Below are positions 54,933 through 64,000 of a DNA stretch of 64,000 nucleotides, piece after piece. Each line of letters opens with the position of its first letter. The first letter of the stretch is position 1. The notes beneath the pieces are model-generated. The model saw only the letters and a program-made list of their open reading frames with translations. It did no database searches and was not told the DNA's origin. The stretch is from CAWGJF01 sp963822905. Its GTDB lineage: Bacteria; Bacteroidota; Ignavibacteria; Ignavibacteriales; Ignavibacteriaceae. Both the position numbers and the translations under genes were made by a program. The stretch is taken from assembly GCA_963822905.1 (NCBI GenBank), contig CAWGJF010000001.1, positions 620,001-684,000 of the forward strand, given 5' to 3'.

Positions 54933-55878
54933 TTTTGAAGTTCCTGATGGAAAAAAGAAAGAACGAATTGATGTTTTTCTCACTAACAAAATCGAAAATG
55001 CCACACGTTCAAAAATTCAAAAATTAATTGAAGCCGGTTTTGTTTTTGTAAACCATAAGTTGGTTAAACCTAATTACGTCGTAAAACCTGGTGACCTTGT
55101 TGAAGCCTCTCATCCAATCACACCCAGACCGGAAAATGTTGAACCAGAAGAGATTCCCCTTGATATAATTTATGAAGACGATTTTCTGTTAATTGTCAAT
55201 AAACCTGCTGGGATGGTTGCGCATCCTGCTTATGCAAATTATTCAGGAACTCTTGTAAATGCACTCCTGCATCATACGAAAAAATTAAGTACACTTAATA
55301 AACCAGTAAGGGCTGGTATCGTTCACAGGCTTGATAAAGATACAAGCGGGTTGCTTGTTGTTGCTAAGGATGAATGGACACATGCTAAACTAGCCGAGCA
55401 GTTTTCAAGTCATTCAATTGAAAGAGAATACCGTACTGTCTGCTGGGGAAAATTTAAAGAGCAGAAAGGGGAAATCAATACTTTTATTGCACGAAGTAAA
55501 AGTGACAGGAAAAAATTTACTATTAGTGAATCTGAAGGAAAAAAAGCGATAACTAAGTATGAAGTAATCGAAGAATATGAATTTACAACATACCTGAAAC
55601 TAAATTTGAAAACAGGACGTACACATCAGATCAGAGTTCATCTTTCTGGTATTGGCAAACCGGTTTTTGGCGATCCGACTTACGGTGGGAGACAAATCCG
55701 GTATGGTTCAGAACTTCCTAAAATTCAGAGCCGTGTGAATAATTTATTAAAGAATATTAACCGGCAGGCTCTGCATGCAAAAACGATTGGGTTCATTCAT
55801 CCAAATACTGAAAAGCTTGTCAGGTTTGATTCCGAACTTCCGGAAGACATGAAGGAATTGTTAAATCAACTTAAATGA
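54889..55878 (+). CDS. rluD: 23S rRNA pseudouridine synthase, RluD-like
   Basis: RluA-family synthase for large-subunit rRNA. An S4 RNA-binding domain (RIDVFLTNKIENATRSKIQKL) precedes the catalytic domain with AGIVHRLDKDTSGLLVVAK, in which the Asp is the nucleophile. Downstream, TGRTHQIRVHLSGIGKPVFGDPTYGG is conserved. About 329 residues is standard. Two starts are possible, GTG at 54889 and ATG at 54901; both overlap the acidic tail region of the second lspA. The overlap and shared direction suggest one transcript. RluD-type is the best guess among RluA paralogues. Confidence 0.9.
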   Translation: MHRKMTNLIKEKKYNFEVPDGKKKERIDVFLTNKIENATRSKIQKLIEAGFVFVNHKLVKPNYVVKPGDLVEASHPITPRPENVEPEEIPLDIIYEDDFLLIVNKPAGMVAHPAYANYSGTLVNALLHHTKKLSTLNKPVRAGIVHRLDKDTSGLLVVAKDEWTHAKLAEQFSSHSIEREYRTVCWGKFKEQKGEINTFIARSKSDRKKFTISESEGKKAITKYEVIEEYEFTTYLKLNLKTGRTHQIRVHLSGIGKPVFGDPTYGGRQIRYGSELPKIQSRVNNLLKNINRQALHAKTIGFIHPNTEKLVRFDSELPEDMKELLNQLK

Positions 55879-55974
55879 TTTAATCCAATAACTTATTTTT
55901 GTTTTTGAGGATTCAAAAGGTATTCTGTACACAAATTAAAAATTGCTTATTTTTACAGAAAAGATTGATAAAAA

Positions 55975-57387
55975 ATGTTAAGAGTTTACAATACACTTAC
56001 AAAAAAGAAAGAAGAATTCGTTCCAATAAGTTCTCCTGAGGTCAGGATGTACATGTGCGGTCCGACTGTTTATGATTTGTTTCATATCGGTAACGCACGC
56101 TCTTTTATTCTTGCTGATATTGTTAGAAGATATCTAAAGTTCAAAGGCTACAAAGTTAAATTTGTGATGAATCTTACCGACGTTGATGATAAGATTATTA
56201 AAAAATCCAACGAAGAAAAAATCAATGCTTCTGAAGTTACAGACAAGTACATAAAATCTTTTTTTGATGATATTGCAGCATTAAAAATTCAACCTGCCGA
56301 TGTTTACCCAAAAGCAACAGAGCATATACAGGATATCATTAAAATGATTGAAAAGCTTGAAGACCAAGGCTTTGCATATAATGTATATGGAAATGTTTTT
56401 TATAACGTAGAAAAATTTTCGGGTTACGGTAAACTAAGCGGTAAAAAAATTGATGAACTGGAGTCCGGATCAAGAGTAGAAGTTAACGAAGAGAAACAAA
56501 GCCCGCTTGATTTCGCTCTCTGGAAAAAAGCAAAAGATGGAGAGCCATACTGGGAAAGCAGATGGGGAAAAGGCAGACCTGGCTGGCACATAGAGTGCTC
56601 TGCTATGAGCTGCAAACACCTCGGTGAATATTTTGATATTCATGCTGGCGGAAACGATTTGATTTTTCCACACCACGAAAATGAGATTGCCCAGAGTGAA
56701 GCAGCTAATAATAAATCTTTTGTAAAATACTGGATGCACTTCGGGTTTCTGAATATTAACCATGAAAAAATGTCCAAATCACTTGGGAATTTTTTTACTG
56801 CAAGAGACGTTTTAAAAAAATATTCTGCAGAAGCCATCCGTCTATTTTTTGCACAGGCTTATTACCGTGGACCACTTGATTTCACTGATGAATTGCTTTT
56901 AAGTTCAACTAAAGGGTTGGAAAAAATTTCTAACCTAATAGATGTTACTGAAATTAAGCTTAATAAGAATAAAAGCACAAACAATATTCCTGCAGTTGAC
57001 TTCAGTAATTATAAACAAAAATTTATTGATGCAATGGATGATGATTTTAATACCGCCCAAGCCGTTGCGGTTATTTTTGATTTTGCCCGAGACGTTAACA
57101 GAACTATTGCTGAAAATGATAATATAGATGTTCAGTTTTATAGTAATGTGAAGAATTTTCTCTCAGAAACTGCTGAAGGTGTTTTAGGGATTATTGATTT
57201 TAGTTTTACTGGTACAAAATCATCAGCAGGTTTAGAAGATTCTTTGATAAACCTTTTAATTGAGTTAAGGCAAAAAGCAAAATCTGAAAAAAATTATAAA
57301 CTTTCTGATGAAATACGTGACAGGCTGGGAGAAATGGGAGTAGTTCTTAAGGATACTAAAGAAGGGACAACTTTTAAAAAAACCTAA
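55975..57387 (+). CDS. cysS: cysteinyl-tRNA synthetase
   Basis: A 470-residue class I synthetase. Zinc ligands are in MYMCGPTVYD, WHIECSAMSCKHLG and HHENEIAQSEA; the HIGH motif appears as DLFHIGNARSF and the KMSKS loop is HEKMSKSLGNFF. A C-terminal DALR-like helical domain follows and ends DRLGEMGVVLKDT. It begins 96 bases after the pseudouridine synthase gene with its own leader. Confidence 0.95.
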   Translation: MLRVYNTLTKKKEEFVPISSPEVRMYMCGPTVYDLFHIGNARSFILADIVRRYLKFKGYKVKFVMNLTDVDDKIIKKSNEEKINASEVTDKYIKSFFDDIAALKIQPADVYPKATEHIQDIIKMIEKLEDQGFAYNVYGNVFYNVEKFSGYGKLSGKKIDELESGSRVEVNEEKQSPLDFALWKKAKDGEPYWESRWGKGRPGWHIECSAMSCKHLGEYFDIHAGGNDLIFPHHENEIAQSEAANNKSFVKYWMHFGFLNINHEKMSKSLGNFFTARDVLKKYSAEAIRLFFAQAYYRGPLDFTDELLLSSTKGLEKISNLIDVTEIKLNKNKSTNNIPAVDFSNYKQKFIDAMDDDFNTAQAVAVIFDFARDVNRTIAENDNIDVQFYSNVKNFLSETAEGVLGIIDFSFTGTKSSAGLEDSLINLLIELRQKAKSEKNYKLSDEIRDRLGEMGVVLKDTKEGTTFKKT

Positions 57388-57470
57388 ACATTTCATTTTT
57401 AAAAGAAAATTAGTTAAACTATTCTTCAAATTACTTATGTGTCATTTATAGTTCTAATACGGGGAAATTT

Positions 57471-57857
57471 TTGCAACAAAAAACTCAATCACCTCATATT
57501 TTGTATGTCGAGGATGATGAAATCGGCAGGGAAGTAGTCGTTTTATTTTTAAAAGGCAAATACCAGATTGATCTTGCCGGGAATTCCGACGAAGCTTTAA
57601 ATCAAATTTCAAAAAAACTCTATTCTGCAATTTTATTGGATATAAATCTTGGAAAGGGTTTAAGTGGGATTGATCTCGTTAAACAAATCAGAAAACTGCC
57701 AAAATATGATGATGTTCCGATAATAGCAGTTACAGCTTACACAATGAGAGAAGACCAGTCAAATTTTCTTAATAGCGGCTGCACACATTATATTTCAAAA
57801 CCTTTTAACAGGAAAGCATTGGTTGAAACGTTGAATAATGCACTTGGAGCTAAGTAG
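57471..57857 (+). CDS. single-domain response regulator
   Basis: A 128-residue receiver domain without output domain. It has acidic residues in YVEDDEIGREVV, phosphoacceptor Asp in ILLDINLGKGLSGIDLVK, Thr in IAVTAYT and Lys in YISKPF. It is very similar to the receiver at the end of the hybrid kinase at 9212-12118, which shares LLDINLG, GLxGxxxxKxIR and PIIAVTAY. It is read from a TTG start preceded by a gggga site 6-10 bases upstream. A strong bidirectional terminator follows. Confidence 0.9.
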   Translation: MQQKTQSPHILYVEDDEIGREVVVLFLKGKYQIDLAGNSDEALNQISKKLYSAILLDINLGKGLSGIDLVKQIRKLPKYDDVPIIAVTAYTMREDQSNFLNSGCTHYISKPFNRKALVETLNNALGAK

Positions 57858-57886
57858 GAAAAAGTTATTATTTATATATTAAATTG

Positions 57887-57917
57887 AAAGGTCGGGTTTT
57901 TATTCCCGACCTTTTTT
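57887..57917. terminator. bidirectional terminator between converging genes
   Basis: Perfect stem with arms aaaggtcggg and cccgaccttt around a 7-base T-rich loop, with T residues on the right and A residues on the left. It lies between the receiver gene (plus) and the type IX cargo gene (minus), so it can serve both. Confidence 0.9.
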
Positions 57918-57929
57918 ATATAGGAAATA

Positions 57930-60900
57930 TTACTTTAACAGGATCATTTTCTTTGATGTAATAAATTCATTCACTCTTAATTGATAGATATACACACCGC
58001 TTGATACTCCCGAAGCATCCCAGCTTATTTCATACCTGCCCGGCTGTTTAACATCATTAACTAATGTTTTTATTTTGTTTCCAAGAATGTCATAAATAAT
58101 CAGTTCTGTTTGACCGGGATTGGGTATATCGAATTTAATTGTTGTTACAGGATTAAATGGATTAGGATAATTCTGGTAAAGTACATAATCGGTTGGTATC
58201 GTTTCTTCTTCTTTGGTTTCATTCTTCGCTCCAAAATTCTTTTGAAGCAATTGATTTATTCTTTTACCATATTCATTTGGACTCATTATATATTTACCTG
58301 CTGCTGTTTTGCCGAGTGTGCTATCTCCGGGTTCTATTAGAAGTGCTGTTGTTAATGCATCTATCTCTGCATAAACGGCTTCCTCTGTACCGGGTTTTTG
58401 TTGAACAACATTATCAAATTCTCCAATTGCTGGTGCAAATTCCTCCTGACCAACCAGAGATAATGAAGCAAGTTGGCTGAATTTCTTTTGCAAAACTGAA
58501 TCTTCTGTGGATTGGCTTGCAGAACTTAAATCACTATACAAATCATTAAAATAGCTTGCTGGTTTGGATGTGATTTTGCCAATCTCATACAATCTCTGAT
58601 AAGCTAATTGTTTTGCGAATAATGTATCGTTCGAGGCAATTACCTGATTATAAATTTGTTCAGCACCAGAGTAATCTGCAGAAAAGTATTTTTCTTCTGC
58701 CTTAGAATAGAGTATATCGGTTATTGAAAGTGTTCCAACTGTTCTGTCTATTGAGTAAACAGTATCAACAATATCACCTTCTGATGTTTTTATTAAAAGT
58801 GGTTGACCTTCACTACTATAATCACAGGGATCGGAAAGAATTGGATTATAATAAACATTTAAGCTTCCAAACCTGGTACTAAGCGGATATAGTGGATTTA
58901 CACTCCAATAATTATATTCTGCATTAACTGTAATTGGTATTCCAAAACTGTAACCGTTCATCAGCAGTCGTGTATTATATGGTGGACGATCTCCCTGTGG
59001 ACTTCTGTTATCAAATATTGCATTACATCCTTTATTCATATTAGCGTTAGAAGTTGAACTTCCGAAATATATTTCGGAACCATCATTATCGGGTATTCCG
59101 CCAGTTGTATATCCGCCGTTTTCCCAGATAGTGTTATAGCCTGAAATTGCATAATATTCAGGGTCATCAGTCATTAGCTCAGCGTGCATATCTGGCAGTG
59201 AGCCGGCTCCAACGTAAACACCATGATAAAAGTTATGATCTATAAAATTATCACCCAGGTCAGGCGAGGAATTCGCTAAGTAAATTCCTGTGGAATGACC
59301 ATTAATCAAATTTGATCTAACTTCTCCATCGCTGCTTGAAAGAAATATTCCTGGCATTGTATTTTTGGTTGAAGTAATTATATTAGAAATAACGTACGGA
59401 GAGGTTACATTTAACAGGTTTATGCCTATGTCGCTGTTCGTGATATGATTTCGAAGAATCTGAACTTCTCCCACATTGTTTACAAATATTCCTCCATAAC
59501 AATCCTGAAATGTGCAATCTCCAACATAATTTATATAAGTGGCAGGACCATTAATACTTACAGCATAGTTAGTGCAATTAATAAAATCCACGTCGCTAAC
59601 TATTACTAAAATAATGTGATTTGTAGAATGCACACCTGCACCGGAGTTCTTTATTATACAATTCTCAAGCTGCAGATAGCTTCCTACCTCTGTTTCTATT
59701 CCACTGTTAAAAGCAGGATCGATAAAATCTATTTCCAGCTTGTTTGTATGTTCACTCAGTATTAAAGCTTTATCTACGACAATTATTCCCGCACCATCGT
59801 GAAAATATATTTTACCGTTACCATTAGTAGTTTTTATTTTTGAATAGTTGCCCTGAAGGATGATGTTTCCATAACAATGATAGTTTGCATTGACAGTTAG
59901 AACATTACCATTCTTTATTATTAAATCTCCGTGAAGCTCTATATCGCTGCTTATGGTTTCGTTATGAAGTAAATCTCCGCCGCCTATTACGGTTGGCTGA
60001 AGCTTAAATAACTTGCCATCTCCAGGTTCGTAGGTAGTTGTAAATTGATTAGTTGGGCTTGCACTGCTCCAATAATTAGTTGTGCCAACTTCTTTTACTG
60101 TCCAGTTATAGAAATTATTCGGATTTGATCCCGATTTATCATACTGAACTTCGATATCCCTATCATCGTTCTCATCTGTTCTTCGATTTACAATGAAATA
60201 GTGTTCTAAGTTTTGATCGTTCAGGTTATCAGTAGATTTAAATAACCCTAACTGAATATATGTGTTAGCCGGAATATCTTGAACTGATTCAATATTCGTT
60301 ATATATGAATTTGCGGGTTGAGTGCCATCGTGAATATAAACACTGTTTTGCCATGTTAATGTAATGAGCTCATTACCGATTGCAGTTAGTTTTTGATTTA
60401 AGTCTTTTACTGTTTTCCATTTATCGAACTGATAGTAATCTTTATAACGTGGTATTGGAGTATTAATATCATCGTCATCCAACAAGGTCACTCCAGCGAT
60501 AATAGTACCATCGTTTGGCTGTGAATACATAAAATAGTACATCCCCTTTGCTCCATAGCAAACACCAAGATTTGCCATAGCCCTGATTTCATAAGCGCTT
60601 GGTTCTCTTAGCCACTCAGCTCCAGGTCTATCCCACTCGTGGACTTGGGGAACAAACCAGAAAGGTTTTTCGAACCTGTCTGCTATATTGATTTCTCCTT
60701 CAAGAAAATTATTCAACCCGGTATTAAATACACCCTGGACTGCATTTAAATAATTTGGATCACCCGGTATCTCCAGGTTCAAATATATTGGATATATATC
60801 AGAGAATAACACATCCATTTGAGTTTGTGCAAGAAATTGTTGGGGTGAAGAAACTTTTAAAGGCGACCAATTCGGCGGATGAAACGAAAGTGCAACCTTC

Positions 60901-61223
60901 ATTTCATTACCTGTGCCCGACAAATATGTGTCTATTTTCTGCTTTTTATACCGGACAAATAAAAGTTGATTCACTGTCGCTTCATCACAAACCTTAATAT
61001 TAGCGAGACCGGGATGATCCCCAAATTCATTAACAACCTGGCTCAAGCGATAATCATAAACCCCGTTAAATTCATTGTAAGAAGTTTGATCTTCAATTAT
61101 AAGATAATCTAAATCACAACTTACAGTTCCGTACCAATAAATTTTCATCTCATACGGAGTATAAGTTTCGGTAGTAAGCAAAAAATTATCTACCCCTAAT
61201 AAACCTAAAGAGTCAACCCACAC
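57930..61223 (-). CDS. type IX secretion cargo, large central and C-terminal part (split gene)
   Basis: The larger part (about 1097 codons) of a secreted protein whose N-terminal part lies at 61205-61999. It carries a glycoside-hydrolase-like TIM-barrel section (KPFWFVPQVHEWDRPGAEW, then VCYGAKGMYYFMY), a right-handed parallel beta-helix of repeated short strands (about residues 420-680, for example GIFLSSSDGEVRSN), an alpha-helical segment and a C-terminal sorting domain that opens YQNYPNPFNPVTTIKFDIP and ends SKKMILLK. This C-terminal domain is the type IX secretion signal. The real reading continues upstream with ASTAPYDYVEGADNQV, showing that the ORF start is not a true start codon. Substrate unknown. 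Confidence 0.85.
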   Translation of the reverse strand: MWVDSLGLLGVDNFLLTTETYTPYEMKIYWYGTVSCDLDYLIIEDQTSYNEFNGVYDYRLSQVVNEFGDHPGLANIKVCDEATVNQLLFVRYKKQKIDTYLSGTGNEMKVALSFHPPNWSPLKVSSPQQFLAQTQMDVLFSDIYPIYLNLEIPGDPNYLNAVQGVFNTGLNNFLEGEINIADRFEKPFWFVPQVHEWDRPGAEWLREPSAYEIRAMANLGVCYGAKGMYYFMYSQPNDGTIIAGVTLLDDDDINTPIPRYKDYYQFDKWKTVKDLNQKLTAIGNELITLTWQNSVYIHDGTQPANSYITNIESVQDIPANTYIQLGLFKSTDNLNDQNLEHYFIVNRRTDENDDRDIEVQYDKSGSNPNNFYNWTVKEVGTTNYWSSASPTNQFTTTYEPGDGKLFKLQPTVIGGGDLLHNETISSDIELHGDLIIKNGNVLTVNANYHCYGNIILQGNYSKIKTTNGNGKIYFHDGAGIIVVDKALILSEHTNKLEIDFIDPAFNSGIETEVGSYLQLENCIIKNSGAGVHSTNHIILVIVSDVDFINCTNYAVSINGPATYINYVGDCTFQDCYGGIFVNNVGEVQILRNHITNSDIGINLLNVTSPYVISNIITSTKNTMPGIFLSSSDGEVRSNLINGHSTGIYLANSSPDLGDNFIDHNFYHGVYVGAGSLPDMHAELMTDDPEYYAISGYNTIWENGGYTTGGIPDNDGSEIYFGSSTSNANMNKGCNAIFDNRSPQGDRPPYNTRLLMNGYSFGIPITVNAEYNYWSVNPLYPLSTRFGSLNVYYNPILSDPCDYSSEGQPLLIKTSEGDIVDTVYSIDRTVGTLSITDILYSKAEEKYFSADYSGAEQIYNQVIASNDTLFAKQLAYQRLYEIGKITSKPASYFNDLYSDLSSASQSTEDSVLQKKFSQLASLSLVGQEEFAPAIGEFDNVVQQKPGTEEAVYAEIDALTTALLIEPGDSTLGKTAAGKYIMSPNEYGKRINQLLQKNFGAKNETKEEETIPTDYVLYQNYPNPFNPVTTIKFDIPNPGQTELIIYDILGNKIKTLVNDVKQPGRYEISWDASGVSSGVYIYQLRVNEFITSKKMILLK

Positions 61224-61999
61224 CTGGTTATCTGCTCCTTCAACATAATCGTAAGGTGCTGTGGAAGCTTTGAAAAATGCCGGGGAAGATATTTTTCAGT
61301 CCATTCATTTTGATTTAATTCATCGGTATAAATTGCTTCATTCCATATCGGGTCTGAGTTGGGGTAGCCGGGGTCTGTTTTGTTATAAATTCTTACTTCC
61401 AAAATTGGAGTGTGGGTACTTGTGGTACTTGTTTTCCTTAATTTTAACCTCACATAATAATTTGTTCCATCCGGCTGCAAGTCATCGTCAATAACATCCT
61501 CAGCTATGTAACCAAGCTGATTAATCCCAAATCTAAGTTCCCAATAGTTTGGGGCATTTTCATCAACTTTTACCTGGCTCCAGTGTGGTTCTGCTTCAGC
61601 ATGACGAAAGCTTTGCCCGGAAATATGAGAACCGAAATCATAATCATCTTCTACCTGGTACATCCATCTTGTGGGTATCTCGGTATCGGGAAAATAATCC
61701 CATACGTCAATAGGCCACAGGAAGACAGATATATCTTCAGCATCTGCCTTTAACAGCTCTGCATTAATTTTGTCAATTCCGTTGGGCTGGTTCATCGCAA
61801 TGTAAAGCGATGCAGTGTTTACTCCCAGTGATTTTAATGTGTCCCAGTATTCCGGTGACAATGGCTGAAAATTGCCATAGTAGTTATAAGCCGGGCATCC
61901 CGGGTTAGCCCAGTCAACACCTATTATAAACTTATCCTGCGGCTGGGCAAGAAGGATAGAAGAGAAAACAAACAAGTAAAATAAAAATGTCCTTTTCAT
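61205..61999 (-). CDS. type IX secretion cargo, N-terminal part (split gene)
   Basis: The N-terminal 245 or so residues of the secreted protein. A signal peptide (MKRTFLFYLFVFSSILLAQ) leads into a barrel-like domain with GVDWANPGCPAYNYYG and SLGVNTASLYIAMNQPNG. The frame ends artificially after LPRHFSK. Adding one base in the A5/T5 run at about 61273-61277 gives LPRHFFKASTAPYDYVEG and joins the larger part. The error is a single homopolymer length change. With it corrected the gene would span 57930-61999 and encode about 1357 residues. Confidence 0.8.
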   Translation of the reverse strand: MKRTFLFYLFVFSSILLAQPQDKFIIGVDWANPGCPAYNYYGNFQPLSPEYWDTLKSLGVNTASLYIAMNQPNGIDKINAELLKADAEDISVFLWPIDVWDYFPDTEIPTRWMYQVEDDYDFGSHISGQSFRHAEAEPHWSQVKVDENAPNYWELRFGINQLGYIAEDVIDDDLQPDGTNYYVRLKLRKTSTTSTHTPILEVRIYNKTDPGYPNSDPIWNEAIYTDELNQNEWTEKYLPRHFSKLPQHLTIMLKEQITRCGLTL

Positions 62000-62033
62000 A
62001 TGTGCCCCTTTCGGAAATGTTGGGAAAAATTTT

Positions 62034-63680
62034 TTATTTAAGAAAAACTATTTTAATTGTTGATGAACCACCTCCTTTCACTTTTAATTTACAAAAGTAA
62101 ACTCCGCTGCTTAAGTTGTATTTAGATGCATCAAATTCTACTTGATGATTACCAGCAGGGAGTTCATCATTTATTAGAGTATCAATTTCTTTTCCTAAAG
62201 AATCATAAATAATCAGTTTTACATTTGCCGTTGTTGTTATTTGAAAATCTATTACAGTTGAGGGATTGAAGGGGTTAGGATAGTTTTGGTTAAGATAAAA
62301 ATCTTCTGGTTGTTCTTTTAAAATTTCTACATCCGTGGGAATGTTTTGTCCATAGAGCATAAGTATATAACCATTTCTGTTCTTTGAAACAGCATTCGAG
62401 ATTACAGCAATATCATTTACTCCATCATTAGTTTGATTTCCCATATTAACTCCTTTTTCGGGAAAAACACCGTTTGCGTTTGAGTATCCTCTTGCACCGT
62501 AGCGATTAATGTTGTTTGGGTAAGGTGTTCCGAAGTGTAGTGCGAACTGCTGGTAGCCTGCCGGTGACATTATAAAATCGTCATAACCATCCATATTATA
62601 ATCGCCTATATTCTGTGTTACTCCTCCCGCACTCCAGAAAAATGGGTTGGTTGTGTCCTGGATAAATATAAATGATGGGATTGTGTCTATCCCGGTTATG
62701 CTTCCATAGTGGATTGTGGTTCTCTCAGGATAATTATAAGATGATCTGCCGACTACAAGATCATCAGTTCCATCGGCATTTATATCATCAACAGAGAAAC
62801 TTCGTACAAACCAGTCTGCCCAATTGTTTTGTGGATTAACCCGGGATTCATATCTAACCTCTTCTGCACCTTCATAACATATAAAATTATCTTTTCCATA
62901 ATATATTTGAAGTACATCTAAACTATCCTTGGGATTAAATGGCAACGTTCTTATTCCAGAACTTATCAGAAGATCATCAAAAGAATCCCCATTTATATTG
63001 CCTATTTGAAAAAAATGTCCATAATATTCTTGAAGAATCTGCCCAGGTATATACTTCCCACTTACAAAAAAATCTGCCGTATCAGTTGGCATCTCTTTCC
63101 CCATATATACATATATACCCCCAACCTTTACTTCGGGATTTGGATTTCTATATTCATAGGAGTTGAAAACAAGATCACATTTTCCATCTCCATTTAAATC
63201 TCCTTTTTCAATTCCTACTTTATCTAATCCAACAGTAAAGCTTTCTATTGTTGGGTACAACGTTGGTAAAGGAATTGAATAACCTGCTACTGTATCTATT
63301 GCTAACTCCGTTGTGTCGCTTCCCCAGTAAAATAATATCTCGCCGTCATAATCAAACCTGCTGCTGTCAAAGTTTGTAAAGTGCATTGCTATCATATCAT
63401 CAAAACCATCACCATTGTAGTCGCACACTGCAAGCATTCTGCCTGTATAGGTTACATCAACTGTATCATCAAGTATTCCGTAGCCGCCGAAGTAAACGTA
63501 AGTATTGTTCCAGTTGCCAACAACCACATCAAGGTGGCTGTCCTTGTTCATATCAAAGGCTTCTATATTAAATGCCATTCCCGGTCCGCCTACTTCCCAG
63601 AATGAGGGCATAGAAAACCAGCGGTTTTGGGCTGAGAGATTAAGCGTTAGAAATATGATAATTGTAATTAGTTTTTTCAT
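62034..63680 (-). CDS. type IX secretion cargo with FG-GAP/VCBS calcium-binding repeats
   Basis: A 548-residue secreted protein. A signal peptide (MKKLITIIIFLTLNLSAQ) is followed by six or so FG-GAP/VCBS-type repeats, each with a calcium-binding loop such as DMNKDSHLD, DYNGDGFDD, DLNGDGKCD, DINADGTDD and DYNMDGYDD. These repeats usually build a beta-propeller, as in integrin alpha chains. The C-terminus YLNQNYPNPFNPSTVIDFQI through IKIVFLK is the type IX sorting domain. It lies 34 bases upstream of the next cargo gene on the same strand and probably shares its transcript. Confidence 0.88.
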   Translation of the reverse strand: MKKLITIIIFLTLNLSAQNRWFSMPSFWEVGGPGMAFNIEAFDMNKDSHLDVVVGNWNNTYVYFGGYGILDDTVDVTYTGRMLAVCDYNGDGFDDMIAMHFTNFDSSRFDYDGEILFYWGSDTTELAIDTVAGYSIPLPTLYPTIESFTVGLDKVGIEKGDLNGDGKCDLVFNSYEYRNPNPEVKVGGIYVYMGKEMPTDTADFFVSGKYIPGQILQEYYGHFFQIGNINGDSFDDLLISSGIRTLPFNPKDSLDVLQIYYGKDNFICYEGAEEVRYESRVNPQNNWADWFVRSFSVDDINADGTDDLVVGRSSYNYPERTTIHYGSITGIDTIPSFIFIQDTTNPFFWSAGGVTQNIGDYNMDGYDDFIMSPAGYQQFALHFGTPYPNNINRYGARGYSNANGVFPEKGVNMGNQTNDGVNDIAVISNAVSKNRNGYILMLYGQNIPTDVEILKEQPEDFYLNQNYPNPFNPSTVIDFQITTTANVKLIIYDSLGKEIDTLINDELPAGNHQVEFDASKYNLSSGVYFCKLKVKGGGSSTIKIVFLK

Positions 63681-63716
63681 TGTTACACCATTTAGTATTC
63701 TAATAAAATTCAGTTG

Positions 63717-64000
63717 CTACTTTAAGAACAACATTTTTCTTGTTATTTCACCTCCTTCCGTTTTTAGTTTATAGAAATATGTCCCTGAACTAAGTTTATA
63801 TTTGTCCGCATTGAATTCAATTGTATATTCCCCGGGAGATTGAATCTCATTGATTAATGTTACAATCTCATTCCCGAGTATGTCATAAATCTTGAGAGTA
63901 ATCAATTGCTTACTGCCTATTGCATATTGTATACTGGTAGCTGGATTAAATGGGTTAGGGAAGTTTTGGTATAATTTAAACTCTTCTGGCTGCTGCAATG
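63717..64000 (-). CDS. type IX secretion cargo, C-terminal fragment at window edge
   Basis: Only the C-terminal 94 or so codons are inside the window: LYQNFPNPFNPATSIQYAI, LKIYDILGNEIVTLINE, and the final ITRKMLFLK form the type IX C-terminal sorting domain. The rest of the gene continues beyond 64000, so the function of the secreted part is not visible. It is the first of three consecutive cargo genes on this strand. Confidence 0.85.
   Translation of the reverse strand, partial: LQQPEEFKLYQNFPNPFNPATSIQYAIGSKQLITLKIYDILGNEIVTLINEIQSPGEYTIEFNADKYKLSSGTYFYKLKTEGGEITRKMLFLK

Overview
The window is AT-rich bacterial DNA with dense gene packing. It most likely comes from a member of the Ignavibacteria (Ignavibacteriota, Bacteroidetes/Chlorobi side). 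The main evidence is three adjacent reading frames at the right end that finish in the type IX secretion C-terminal domain with the YQNYPNPFNP-type opening typical of that group. Supporting evidence is a lipid A pathway (Gram-negative envelope), a CHASE4 hybrid kinase, an alpha-2-macroglobulin of the Bacteroidetes type and an eukaryote-like isoleucyl-tRNA synthetase. The assignment is an inference from protein character, not from a marker-gene comparison.

Layout. 1-8.8 kb: mostly core genes on the plus strand (HAD phosphatase, ICMT-like methyltransferase, lpxB, a DUF374-type acyltransferase, lpxK, ppdK, queA, ispD). 9.2-12.1 kb: CHASE4-PAS-PAS hybrid histidine kinase. 12.4-18.6 kb: a large alpha-2-macroglobulin gene broken into several frames. 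18.6-19.25 kb: a RAYT transposase framed by two near-identical palindromes. 19.5-21.8 kb: two small exported proteins, each followed by a related terminator hairpin, and a NYN/OST-HTH protein. 21.8-27.7 kb: ybaK and a divergent oligopeptide ABC transporter (two ATPases on minus; binding protein and two permeases on plus). 27.7-32.7 kb, directly coupled to the permease: a Ser/Thr kinase-ATPase-TPR protein and a sigma-54-type activator with a degenerate receiver. 33.0-33.8 kb: an exported protein made almost entirely of twelve identical 16-residue repeats. 33.9-40.4 kb: a metallopeptidase/propeller/barrel surface protein followed tightly by two histidine kinases. 40.5-46.8 kb: DNA glycosylase-like repair protein, glycogen phosphorylase, VOC protein, TerB-like protein, glutathione peroxidase, small membrane protein, pta. 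47.0-57.9 kb: growth and translation genes (frameshifted yggS, divIVA, purine nucleoside phosphorylase, membrane coiled-coil protein, ileS, DksA-like protein, two lspA genes in tandem, rluD, cysS, receiver protein). 57.9-64.0 kb, minus strand: three type IX secretion cargo genes, the first cut by the window edge.

The least explained part is 27.7-33.8 kb. A kinase/TPR sensor and a sigma-54-type activator with a GAFTDA loop stand just upstream of a secreted perfect-repeat protein. All differences among its twelve repeats are synonymous, so the amino-acid sequence of the repeat appears to be under selection. A degenerate -24/-12-like element lies between the activator and the repeat gene. A regulatory link between them is a hypothesis.

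Three loci carry reading-frame breaks (the macroglobulin gene, yggS and the largest type IX cargo). Several of the breaks are single-base changes in homopolymers, so assembly or sequencing error must be excluded before calling them pseudogenes.
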